Of a stretch of DNA of 64,000 nt, positions 47,585-58,850 are shown in pieces. Position 1 is the stretch's first letter; each line of letters opens with the position of its first letter. Both the position numbers and the translations under genes were made by a program. The notes beneath the pieces were generated by a model that saw only the letters and a program-made list of their open reading frames with translations, was not told the origin of the DNA and ran no database searches. The DNA is from Azadirachta indica (Eukaryota; Streptophyta; Magnoliopsida; Sapindales; Meliaceae): contig CM040452.1 of assembly GCA_022749755.1 (NCBI GenBank), forward strand, positions 9,504,350 to 9,568,349, given 5' to 3'.

Positions 47585-48360
47585 GGGGAATTAACACATA
47601 CCTCCCCTTAGGTTTGAAAATTTTACACTTAAATAGTAGATTTGGAGAAACCTATACTTACCTTTCTTGAATCGTTAGTTGACCGTTAGAGAATTGTTAA
47701 AATAAAGAACATTTTTAGATAGTTTACCAACTCAACCATTTTCTAGTTGCTGCGTAATTAATACTCATAAAAACTTGTATTATTGTTCATCGGTCATTCA
47801 AGATCTTAAGTGTTGAAGGTGAAATTTTTAAATAAATTTTATTAGAGATTAAAAAAATATATAAGATATATGTCAATAAAATAATATTATCATATTAATT
47901 TATGCAGTAGGATTTGTATATTTAGTATTATTATTTATCATAACTATAATATTTTTAAGTTAAATAATAAATTTAAAATCATAGTTGTTCATATGCGTAC
48001 CCAATTAATAAAAATATATAATAGAAAATATAATTTTATTAAGTGAGTGTATAAGTGTACTAGATTTTTTATTTTCAAAGATTCTAAATAATAATAATAA
48101 ATTTATAACCTATTGAATATTATAAAAATAAGACTAATTTATATATTATGTAAAATAATATTATCGCGTCATAAAACTGGCCAAATATTAAAATTATGGC
48201 CCCGTAGTAAGCAAAAGATGTTTAAGGATGATTCAATACATCGAAGTGTGGAATAGTTTGGATATTTTGGTCTTTTTATAGAAATTAGATAATAAATTAA
48301 TAGTTCAGGAGAGCTAAGCGTGGGTTTCTAAACGTCAAGGGAGGTATGTGTTAATTTTCC
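47585..48360. mobile_element. Mutator-like element upstream of the ABCB gene
   Basis: 776 bp. The left end GGGGAATTAACACATACCTC pairs with the right end GAGGTATGTGTTAATTTTCC, with further weaker pairing inward to about 40 bp. The flanks TATATTGCAA and TATATTACGA agree at 8 of 10 positions, an aged 9-10-bp duplication. No ORF. It ends 402 bp before the ABCB start codon. Confidence 0.75.
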
Positions 48361-48762
48361 TATATTACGATTTTAACGTGAAGGACTAAATTGTAAAAGC
48401 AATAATAAACCATATTTTTAAATTTGTCTATAAATTAAACCGGGGAGAACATGAAAAAATTACTCTTTGGTTGATAATCTTAGGGGCATATAACACTTCT
48501 CAGGCTTCTAGATTCCAGAACAGTCAAGTACCTTTGGTTAGTGAGTTTAATGATTTTGCCTCTTTTTTCTTATTTTTTTTTTTATTGATGAACAAGATAA
48601 ATGATGAATCTAAGGCTTGTCTATATATTTATTTATTTGATTCTGAAAGTGGCAGAATCATCACTTCAACTTTATATCGTTTGATTTGATGATATATATA
48701 GATATATTTCTTCTTGCTATAGTTAAATTATAGAAACTCAAAATACTGTTACTGTAGGCAAC
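48361..48762 (+). promoter_or_regulatory. Presumed promoter and 5' leader of the ABCB gene
   Basis: TATA-like words are TATAAAT at 48429-48435 and a TATATATAGATA stretch at 48693-48704. If the first is used, the leader is about 300 bases and might contain an intron, since a pyrimidine-poor acceptor-like TACTGTAG lies just before GCAACATG. Not decidable from sequence alone. Confidence 0.35.
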
Positions 48763-51700
48763 ATGAGTAAGGAGAAGGAATTGGATACAGAGCAGGTCAC
48801 AGCATCATCAACCAGCTCTTTTCCAGCGGAAGAGTCAAAGGAAACAAATACTTCAGACAAAAGAGAGGAGAAAGAAGATGAAAGTAGTACTAAAACAGTT
48901 CCATTTTACAAGCTATTCTCCTATGCTGATTCTGTTGACATTCTGTTAATGTTTGTGGGCACAATTGCTGCTATTGGAAATGGATTTTCTCAGCCAATAC
49001 TGGTCTTGCTCTGGGGAAAATTAGCAAACGCATTTGGAGAACATGCCAATCTTCATCAAGTTCTTCATGAGGTTTCAAAGGTACGTATTTTGTAACTTGA
49101 TCATCATCAGCTCTTACAATTACTACATATTTCAAATCAAAATATAACTTGAAATGAATTTGATTTCCAATATATATATATATATATATATCCTCAGGTG
49201 TCTCTCAGCTTGGTGTACTTTGCTATTCTGTTGGGGATTGCAGGATGTCTCCGTAAGTATATCAGCTTTCTAATCCTAGCTAGAGATCTCTGTTTATTAA
49301 TTAGAAGTACTGAGACAAATATACATCTTGTTTACCATCTACCAGAGGTAACTTGCTGGATTGTTACTGGGGAGAGACAAGCAGCACGAATAAGAAGTTT
49401 ATACTTGAAGACGATCTTGAGACAAGATGTTGGGTTCTATGATACCGAAACTAAGACCGGAGAAATTATTCAAAGGTTGTCAGGCGACACCGTTCTTATT
49501 CAAGATGCCATGGGAGAGAAGGTAATTTTTAGTTAATTAACGGGAGAATTCCTATTATCCCCTATTTCCCTGACTAACTAACGTTTCATTATCTCTTATA
49601 TTTTCTTCAATATCCAATCACTCTTTTAAATTTCGATTTTACTCTTTAATATTTCAAATATTTTCGATTTTATCATTTTGTAAACTAATTAAAATAAAGA
49701 GTAAAATTAGAAAAAAAAGGGAATAGGATAGTGATGGGATATTAAAAAAAAATATAAGAGATAACGGGGTATTGGTTTAAAAAGTAGGGGTAATAGACGT
49801 TCTTTTTTAATTAATTAATTAATTAATTAGGGAAATTGAGAGATACCTGATGGTTGGCAAAAACATATACTCCTCAAATTTGGGCAAATATACAATTATA
49901 GTTGACTGTTATTTTCGTTGAAAATTGTTGTTTGTGTACCTAACATTTTATAAAATAATAAATTAAGACATAGTTGTATTAATTATAATAATTTAGTCCC
50001 CATTTTAATATTTTTATAATATATTAAAGACAAAATAATTTTTTAATTTATTATTTTTATAAAAAATTTAGAAAAAAATATTATTATTAAAAAAGTTTTA
50101 ACAGTAAACTAAATTAGACTTATATATTAAAATAGTTTTGACTCTTTTCTTTTATTTTCTTAATAATAATTTAATATTTAATTATAAAAAATATTAAAAA
50201 TTTTTCCTAAATATTTTATTTTTTTTTTTATATATAATATATCTATTAAAAATTATATTAAATTCATTATATTTTCTTCAAAAAAATTATAAAAATAAAA
50301 AAAAAAAATGAATACATGTTATATATATATTACAAATAAAAATAATCAAAATTTTTTCTTTTTTTTATAATTTTCATTAAAATTAAATTATATTATTTAA
50401 CAACAATATAAAATATATTTAATTACTAATTCTATTAACAAATGACACCAATTCTATTCTTTTCTTATATTTTTATTTCTATTTTTTATTTTTTTAAGAA
50501 AATATAATGAATTTAATATAATTTTTTATATATTTATAGTATTTATAAAAATGAAATGCTAAAAAAATATTTCACTTAAATTTTTTTTGATAAGTAAGTA
50601 TTAAATTACTAGTAAAAGAATAAAAGAAGATAGTTAAAAATATTTTATTACATGAATTTGATCTAATTCATTATTAGTATTTTTTTAATAATTATATATT
50701 CTTTTATATATTTTTTTTATTAAAATAATAAATTAAAAAATTTATTTAGCCCTTTGCATGTTGTAAAGATTAAATTATTATAATTTTTAAAAATATATTA
50801 TAAAAAATATTTAAATAAATATTAAATTATTATAATTGAAAAGAGTACATTTTGCTTTGTTGTTTTATATAAATTTAGGAGTACAAATAGTAATATCTTA
50901 ATAAATCAACCAAAAGAAATAATGTGTTTGTCTATTTACCTAAATTTTAGGGTATGTTTTATGGGTAAAAGACATTAAAGTCTCTAAAGTTTGGCTAATT
51001 AATCTCATAAGTCCTATTAATTTTAAAATTACGTTGAAAAGTCATAATTCGTTGATTTGTACAGTAAATTTAGACGAAGAAATATAATTTTATAATCATA
51101 CCCCTACTACGTTGCCTGTAGTAGACAACACTCTAGGTCAGCATTTTTAAAATTTAAATTTTACCCTGCGATTTAGAAAAATTATTTTCCCATATTTTCC
51201 TTTATAATATTTTTATATTACCAATATTCCTGTACGTTGGAATGAATGGATAAATTTCCCATAATATCCTATCACAATATATGAATTACTGTAAATACCC
51301 TCGTGAAATTTTTTTTTTCATAATATCCTTACGAAATCTGTGAAATTTTGAAAATACCCTCGAAAGTAAACTTCCAGTATTTTTCCATTTCGTCCTCCTA
51401 AATTTCTTTATTTCCTCAATTTCCTTATTATGACCATTTTTTTTGTACCGTTTGAACAGCAGTAAAATTGTGCACAACATATACTTAAATGGAGGGGTAT
51501 GGCTTTTATTTTGTTTCTCCTCCATATCCATCAATTTTTTCCCAGTTCAGCCACTCAATTCGACAAATTGTATTTTCCAATTACTTTCAAATTAATCCAA
51601 TTACCAAAAATATCTTAGTACAACTTGTATGTTCTGAAAATCCAAGGATTTATTCGCCTTGGTTTCCTTATGTTGAACGAACCAAGACAATGGAACACCA

Positions 51701-54700
51701 AAATTGGTGAATGAGGCATTGCAATTATGTCGGGGGGATGTGGGTTTTTGACCTGAGAGGAGAATAAGATTCTGGGTGTCCTGTAATTAGGTATGATGAA
51801 GTTAATTAATTCCATTAAAATGATATTTTATTTAATTTATTTGTAATTTATGGCCAATAGAATGATGACAACTTGAACAATGACATGGAGAATAAGTTGG
51901 TTGCCACATCACAATTATCGGTCCATGTTACTAAATTATGTAATTTTACCATTTTGTCTATTTTTTTATCCAAATTCACTGTGTAAGTTAACAACCAGGA
52001 CTTTTTAAGGATAATTTTAAAATTAGTAAGACTTATGGGATTAATTGGCCAAACTTTAAGAATTCTGAAGTCTTTTACCAATTTGTTTTACCGATATTTG
52101 TCGATTTTTCCGTATGAAAACCTTCCTAGCCTTCATCTAGGGAGTTTAGATGTTCTGTTAATAACTTTGATAATTTATTTTGTTCTGCTTGCAGGTTGGG
52201 AAGCTCATACAGCTGGTTGTCACATTCACTGGAGGCTATGTTGTGGCATTTATCAAGGGATGGCTTCTCGCACTTGTCATGTTATGCGCTATTCCAGCTC
52301 TTTTCCTCGGTGGTGCTGTTATGTCCATTTTCGTTACAAAGCTGGCATCTCAAGGACAAACTGCTTCTTCTGTTGCAGCAACTGTAGCAGAGCAGACAAT
52401 CAGTGCAATCAGAACTGTACCAACACTTGCCCTGACCTGAGGAATACTTAAATAATTTTTAATTACTTCAATTATCAATCATCTTGATGCCACTGTCAAT
52501 GCAGGTTGCGTCATTTACTGGTGAGAAACAAGCCGTGGCTAAATACAACAAGTCTTTAACTAAAGTTTACAAATCGGGAGTTAAAGAAGGCTTAGCTACA
52601 GGTTTTGGTTTTGGCACATTTGATCTTACTACGCACTGCAGTTTTGCTTTGGCTGTTTGGTTTGGTGGGAAAATGATACTACACAACGGATACAACGGAG
52701 GAGATGTCATTTCTATACTTTGTGCTTCAATGCTTGGATCCGCGTAAGTTTGGTTATGTTTCTATGTATTGTTGTATTATACTGTAAGGATAATCAGTCT
52801 AAGGTTTATTTTTCTTTCTGTTTTTCAGGTCATTAGGACAGACAGCTCCATCTATCAGTGCAATTGCTGCAGGAAGAGCTGCAGGATATAAATTGTTTGA
52901 AATAATTGAAAGGAAACCGCAGATAGATTCTTATGACCCAAACGGGGTGAAATTAGATGATATTCGTGGAGACATAGAATTAAAGGATGTTTATTTCAGC
53001 TACCCATCAAGACCACATGAACAAATATTCAATGGATTCTCCCTCTCCATATCAAGTGGAAAGACTGCTGCTTTGGTTGGACAGAGTGGAAGTGGGAAAT
53101 CAACAGTCATAAGTTTAATTGAGAGATTTTACGATCCTCAGGCTGGTGAAGTTCTCATTGATGGTATTAATCTCAAAAACTTCCAGCTTAGATGGATTAG
53201 ACAGAAAATAGGCCTTGTCAGTCAGGAGCCTGTTTTATTCACTTCCAGCATTAAGGATAACATTGCGTATGGAAATGATGGTGCTACTATTGAGGAAATC
53301 ATGGCTGCCGCTGAATTAGCCAATGCGACGAAGTTCATAGATAAACTGCCTCAGGTTTTTTTTTTTTTTTTCCCTTTTTTAATGTCATTTTCAGCCTTAC
53401 ATTTTGAGGTGTGTAAAACTTTGTACCTGGTTTATATATCCCCTTTTACGTACGCAGGGACTGGACGCAATGGTAGGGGAGCATGGAACTCAATTATCTG
53501 GTGGGCAAAAGCAGAGAATAGCCATAGCTAGAGCAATTCTCAAAGATCCGAGAATTCTACTTCTAGATGAAGCTACGAGTGCTCTAGATGCTGAATCTGA
53601 AAGAATTGTGCAGGAGGCTTTGGACAAAATCATGATCAATCGAACTACGGTCATTGTAGCCCATCGTTTAAGTACAGTAAGGAATGCCGATATGATTGCT
53701 GTTATTCATCGAGGAAAACTTATTGAGAAAGGTACAACTTTTATTGATTCACCAAAATCAATGAATAAAATTTCATATTTGTTTAGAAACTATTTGCTTC
53801 TTTCTCCTTGTGATTCTTTAAAATAGGCGACAAGTTCGGAATTCTTACAGTTCTTTGTATTCCTTTTTCACCAATCAACCAGGTACACACTCTGAGCTAA
53901 CCAAGGATCCTGATGGAGCATATAGTCAACTTATAAAGATACAAGACATGAGCAGAGAGTCAAAACAAAATGTAGTAACAGATCAGGACAAGTCCGAAAT
54001 TGTGTTGGATTCAGCTAGACGCCCAAGCCATAGCCATAGGTCTCCTTTGCTAAATTTCCTTAGTTGGAGCTCACCTGGAACTGGGAGCAGTAGTCCCCGC
54101 TCATTTCCAGTTCCATTGAGTTCACCATCTGGAATCAGCCTTCGGGGAACGCAACCTGCAGAACCATATACCTCTTCTGCTTCAGAGAAATCAAAGCCGT
54201 CTCCAAAGGTGCCACTTCGTCGCCTAGCTTTTCTCAACAAGCCAGAGATCCCAGTCCTACTGTTAGGCACAATTGCTGCAGCGCTGGTTGGTGCGACACT
54301 TCCCATTCAGGCAGTCATATTTGCCAGTGCAATAAAATCCTTTTATGAGCCAGAAAAAGAACTCCTTAAAGATACCAGATTTTGGTCTTTAATGTACACT
54401 ACTCTGGGCATAACATGTTTATTAGTTCATACATTGAAGTCATATTTTTTCGCTGTGGCGGGGTGCAAGTTAATAAAAAGGATCAGATCAATGTGCTTTG
54501 AGAAAGTGATTCACATGGAAATAAGTTGGTTTGATGAACCTGACCACTCAAGTGGTGCCATCAGTGCAAGACTGTCTGCAGATTCATCTTCTATCCGAAG
54601 TATTGTTGGAGATGCACTAGGTTTGATTATTCAAAGTGCTGCTTGTCTAGTTGGCGGATTGATTATTGCCTTTGTAGCAAACTGGCAATTGGCTCTCGTA

Positions 54701-56327
54701 GTCTTTGCATCATTACCCATAGTAGGACTTGCTTCGTATCTTCTTCTGAAGTTCACGCAAGGCTTCAGTGCTGATTCCATGGTATGCTATGCTCCACATT
54801 TCACTACATAGCAATTCATTTATTAGTTTAATTCTCATTGATTGCTGATGAACATGCAGAAAACCTACGCGGAAGCAAGCCAAGTTGCAAATGATGCTGT
54901 AGGGAGCATAAGAACAGTTGCTTCTTTCTGTGCTGAAGACAAGGTTATAGAATTGTATGAGAAAAAATATGAGGGCCCGGTGAAGGCGGGAATCAGGCAA
55001 GGTATGATAGGTGGATCGGCTTTTGGACTATCATTACTGATGATGTATTCTGCATATGCTCTAATTTTTTATGTTGGAGGTCGATTTGTTGAGGCTGGCA
55101 AAACAACATTTTCAGATGTCTATCGCGTATGTTCTTCTTCTTCTCATTGCGACATTCAAAATTTCCAAGCCAACCAGTTTCTTAATCAAAAAGAAGATGC
55201 TTAATTCTTTCTTGCTGTTGATTCTTTGACAATTCTGTTAATTTGCAGGTTTTCTTTGCTCTCACGTTTGCAGCCATTGCAATTTCTCAGTCAGGCCTCT
55301 TTTCTACTGATACAAGTAAAGCACAGAGTGCTGTTGCTTCTATATTTGGAATCCTTGACCGCAAATCAGAAATTGGGTCGAACGATGAATCGGGAATAAA
55401 AATCGCAAACATTAAGGGAGATATTGAGTTTCATCATGTGAGTTTTAGATATCCAACAAGACCCGATATTCAAATCTTCAGAGATCTTTGCTTCGCTATT
55501 CGTTCTGGCAAGGTAATTAAATAGAATGTTTGGTTTCATAAAATAGATCCACAAGCATATTACTAGTACAACAATTAACCGAATGCATTCATGTTATCAG
55601 ACAGTTGCTTTAGTGGGAGAAAGTGGTAGTGGAAAATCATCGGCAATCTCATTGCTTCAAAGATTTTACGATCCTGAGTCAGGTCACATTACACTTGATG
55701 GAATTGAAATTCAAAAACTACAAATAAAATGGTTAAGGCAACAAATGGGATTGGTGAGCCAAGAGCCAGTGTTATTTAACGACACTATAAGAGCAAACAT
55801 AGCATATGGAAAGGAAGGAAATGCAACAGAAGCAGAAATAGTGGAAGCAGCAGAATTGGCAAATGCCCACAAGTTCATCAGCAGCTCAAAACAGGTTATA
55901 AGAGAGCACGATAATAATACTAATTTATTTTTCATCATTTCATGATTATTAAACTCGTGAATTATTGCAGGGATATGACACATTGGTGGGTGAACGGGGG
56001 ATTCAATTGTCAGGAGGACAGAAACAAAGGGTAGCAATAGCAAGAGCAATAGTGAAAGCTCCGAAGATACTGCTTCTAGACGAAGCAACGAGTGCACTTG
56101 ATACAGAATCAGAAAGAGTGGTTCAAGATGCATTGGATCGAGTTATGATTGGACGAACCACACTGGTGGTAGCTCACCGATTGTCGACAATTAAAGTAGC
56201 TGATTTAATAGCAGTGGTTAAAAACGGTGTGATTGTAGAGAACGGAAAACATGAAACTTTGGTGACTATCAGAAATGGTGTATATGCTTCTTTGGTAGCA
56301 CTGCACACAAGTGCTGCTTCATCCTAG
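48763..56327 (+). CDS. ABCB: ABC transporter B family (P-glycoprotein/MDR) gene, 12 exons
   Basis: Full-size ABCB exporter of the plasma-membrane type, closest by recall to the ABCB4/11/21 group, some members of which move auxin; the substrate here is unknown. Exons: 48763-49080, 49198-49252, 49346-49521, 52195-52416, 52505-52743, 52829-53354, 53458-53731, 53883-54781, 54860-55126, 55249-55512, 55601-55894, 55971-56327. All introns are GT-AG and phases agree, giving 1296 residues without a stop. Order: acidic N-terminus (1-50); TMD1 (about 55-345); NBD1 with Walker [10 protein letters not shown] (421-429), LSGGQ (525-529), Walker B ILLLDEAT with Asp549/Glu550; Ser/Pro-rich linker (about 625-712); TMD2 (about 725-1010); NBD2 with GESGSGKSS (1086-1094), LSGGQ (1191-1195) and Asp1215/Glu1216. 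All ATPase residues are present. Oddities: a weak donor after exon 4 (ACT/GTACCA), a 2.7-kb intron 3 full of transposons, and an unusual TMD1 segment (FDLTTHCSF). Confidence 0.95.
49542..49806. mobile_element. 265-bp Mutator-type MITE in ABCB intron 3 (copy 1)
   Basis: The ends GGGAGAATTCCTATTATCCC and GTAGGGGTAATAGACGTTCT are inverted. The second copy at 63574-63836 has the same layout and length. Flanks TTAATTAAC and TTAATTAAT match at 8 of 9 positions. It starts 20 bp after the exon 3 donor. Confidence 0.8.
49829..50938. mobile_element. Possible further TIR element in ABCB intron 3
   Basis: The stretch near 49835-49890 (ATACTCCTCAAATTTGGG) has a weak inverted partner near 50870-50935 (TTTAGGAGTAC; CTAAATTTTAG). 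The interior is very AT-rich. Ends and target duplication not established. Confidence 0.3.
50962..52080. mobile_element. 1.1-kb TIR element in ABCB intron 3
   Basis: The left end (50962-51045, GGGTAAAAGAC, CTAAAGTTTGGCTAATTAAT) pairs with the right end (51997-52080) over about 85 bp. Three short frames inside have no recognisable domain. It ends 114 bp before exon 4. Target duplication unclear; the TIR style is that of the Mutator-like elements nearby. Confidence 0.75.
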
Positions 56328-56385
56328 GAGCTAGTACACTATTATTATGTGCTTGAATTTCATTTCATGTAGTGATAATAATTAA

Positions 56386-56529
56386 GGCCTCAGTTTAGTA
56401 GTGGAACATACTCCCCCGTTATTAAAGGAGTATGTTCTAGTCCTACCTTAGATCAGGACTGGGGTTTCTACCTCTGTTTAAGCACATGTACATCATAAAA
56501 TATTGTAATATTAAAAAATAATAATACAA
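56386..56529 (+). mobile_element. tRNA-like SINE-type segment (copy 1)
   Basis: A box-A-like TTTAGTAGTGG (~56393-56403) and a box-B-like GTTCTAGTCC (56434-56443) lie at tRNA-like spacing, followed by a non-tRNA body and an A/T-rich tail (TTGTAATATTAAAAAATAAT). This is the layout of a tRNA-derived plant SINE. It overlaps the probable 3' UTR of ABCB. Confidence 0.5.
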
Positions 56530-57631
56530 GGTTGAATTAGTTATTTAATTTTAAGAAAAATTTTTTAAAATAACTTTATTTTGAATCTATTTAACGTAAA
56601 CAGTTACTTGAAAAATATTTTACCAAACTAACTCAATATTCATTTTTTGGACAATTTTATCCTCACTCACCACTTTCATGTTTTTCTTTCTTATTTCTTA
56701 CCTTCTTATATTAATATGTTTATTTATAATAATATATTAAAATAAAATTTTCCAACTTTTTACTAATTGACATACTAATAATTAAATATTTATTTATAAT
56801 TAATATAACAAAATATATTATTAATCAATCATAATAATACGTAAAGAATAAATAAAATTGAGATATAATGTTAATATCTATACAAATTATTAATAATAAT
56901 AACTTGAAAATTTTTTAATTTCTTATGACTATATAATTAATATTTAAAAATTAATTAATAAATTACTTAAAATAATTTATTTATTATTTTATTTTTCTTT
57001 TAAATTACGCAATTTCAAAGGACAAAAAGGCTGGCAGAAAACCAAACTTTATGGTGCCACCCGAATGTTTAGCTTCCGGGTGGCAAACACCCCAAATTCC
57101 CTGGCTTTTCCTTTGAATTTTTTTTTATCTAGATCTCATCATATTCTAGCAATTTTTTTTCCAAATTCCTGCCAAATTTCCACCAAATATATACACATTA
57201 GCGACAACCAACAAAAATTAAACCAAAAATATATCTATTTCATCTCAAATCCATACATTTTTTTTCTAAAATAATCCAAAAATATGCATTCAATGATTTT
57301 ATCAAGAAATTCATCTTATAATACATTTTAAGCATTCTCATTCATATTACAAACGTCTTAAATCATATAACCACCTTATTTTGTGTTGAAAAACATAAAA
57401 AAATATTACATATTCATTTCAATCCACCACCCTTATTGGAAAGGAGAGATTTTAGAAGAGAAGGTCACTTTTTTTATGAAAAGAAGAAGTTAGTAAAAAG
57501 AGAAAGGTAACAAAGTATAGTAAAATATAAAAAAAAAAAATGAAAAGGGCTAGTGAGGTTAAAATTGTCCGAAAAATAAATGTTGGACTAGTTTGATAAA
57601 ATTTAATAATAATAACAGTAATAATAATTAA

Positions 57632-57775
57632 TGCCTTAACTTAGTGATAAAACACATTTTTTCCTCATAGAAAGAGTGTGTTTGAATTCTACCTTGAGTC
57701 AGGACTAGAGTTTCTGCCCTCCTAATTAAGCATATGTAAATTGTAAAAATTTGTAATATTAAAAAATAATAACAC
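57632..57775 (+). mobile_element. tRNA-like SINE-type segment (copy 2)
   Basis: Counterpart of 56386-56529 with box-A-like CTTAGTGATAA and box-B-like GTTTGAATTC (57680-57689). More decayed in the A box, better preserved in the B box. Confidence 0.5.
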
Positions 57776-58850
57776 AAGGTTGAACTAGTTATTTAATTTT
57801 AAGAAAATTTTCAAAATAACCTTATTTTGAATCTAATTAACGTAAACAATCACTTAAAAAATAGTTTTTACCAAACAAGCCCAATATTCTTTTTTCAGAT
57901 AAGTTCATCCTTATTAACCACCTTCATTTTTTTTTCTCATGTTTTACCTTCTTAGACTATTTTTCTAATTTTTTTTTATATTTATATGTTTATTAATAAT
58001 AATATGTTAAATAAAATTTTCAACCTTTTAGTGATTAACATACTAATAATTACATATTTATTTATAAGTAATATAACAAACTATATTATTAATCAATCAT
58101 AATAATTTATGATAAAATTTTATTAATAATAATAAATAAATATTAAGATATAATGTTAATATGTATGTAAATCATTAATAATAATAAATTAAACTTTTTA
58201 ATTTCTTATGACTTATAATTAATACTTAAAATTTACTTAATAAATTAATTAAAATAATTTATTTATGACTTTATTTTTTAAATTACATAGTTTCGAAGGC
58301 CAAAAAGGCCAGATGAAAACCAAAACTTTGGATGCCTTCGGCCACCAGAATGTTCAACTTTTGCCACCAAAATTCTCTTCCTTTCCCTTTGATTTTTTTT
58401 TTTTTTGGAGGTCCCATCTTATTCTAGCAATTTTTTTCAGATTCCAGTCAAATTTCTACCAAATACATCCACATTATCAATACCTTAATAAAATTAAATC
58501 TAAAATATATTCATTTCATTTCAAATCTATACATTTTTTCCAAAATAATCCAAAAGAATATGCATTCAATGATTTTGTCAAAAAATTCATCCTAAAATAC
58601 AATTTAAACATTCTCATTCCTGTTATAAACATCATAAACCCATATTCATGTTATTTTGTGCTGAAAGACATAAAAAAAAATTCTATATTCAATTCAATCC
58701 ACCACTGTTGCTGGAAAGGAAAGATTTTGGAAGAGGAAGGTTAAAATTTTTGTAAAAAAAAGGTAACAAACCATAGTAAAATGTTAAAAAAAGTGAAGGA
58801 GGCTGGGTAAATTGTCTAAAACATAAATGCTGGATTAATTTGATAAAAAT

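Larger units (their letters stand above)
56376..58850. repeat. 1.25-kb tandem duplication downstream of ABCB
   Basis: Copy 1 is about 56376-57605 and copy 2 about 57625-58850, colinear and clearly diverged. Shared landmarks: TCAGGACT with GGGTTTCT/AGAGTTTCT, AATATTAAAAAATAATAA, TTCTAGCAATTTTTTT, GAAAGGA.AGATTTT, and a final GTTTGATAAAA-type word. The frames at 57065-57274 and 58265-58744 are the same stretch in the two copies and are not genes. Confidence 0.8.

Noticed and set aside
51489..52081. Several 66-77-codon frames in ABCB intron 3
   Set aside because: They fall inside the 1.1-kb TIR element, overlap each other on both strands and are not part of the ABCB reading frame.
53983..54306. 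107-codon minus-strand frame in ABCB exon 8
   Set aside because: Antisense shadow of the Ser/Pro-rich linker and TMD2 coding sequence.
54713..55000. Minus-strand frame across ABCB exons 8-9
   Set aside because: Spans an intron and lies opposite the TMD2 coding sequence; no independent motif.
56386..56460. A possible tRNA gene
   Set aside because: Box-like motifs are present but no cloverleaf can be drawn and both box sequences deviate from consensus; a tRNA-derived SINE fits better.
57065..58744. Two related Phe/Ile-rich frames (57065-57274 and 58265-58744)
   Set aside because: They are the same AT-rich stretch in the two copies of the tandem duplication, with different stops and no domain.
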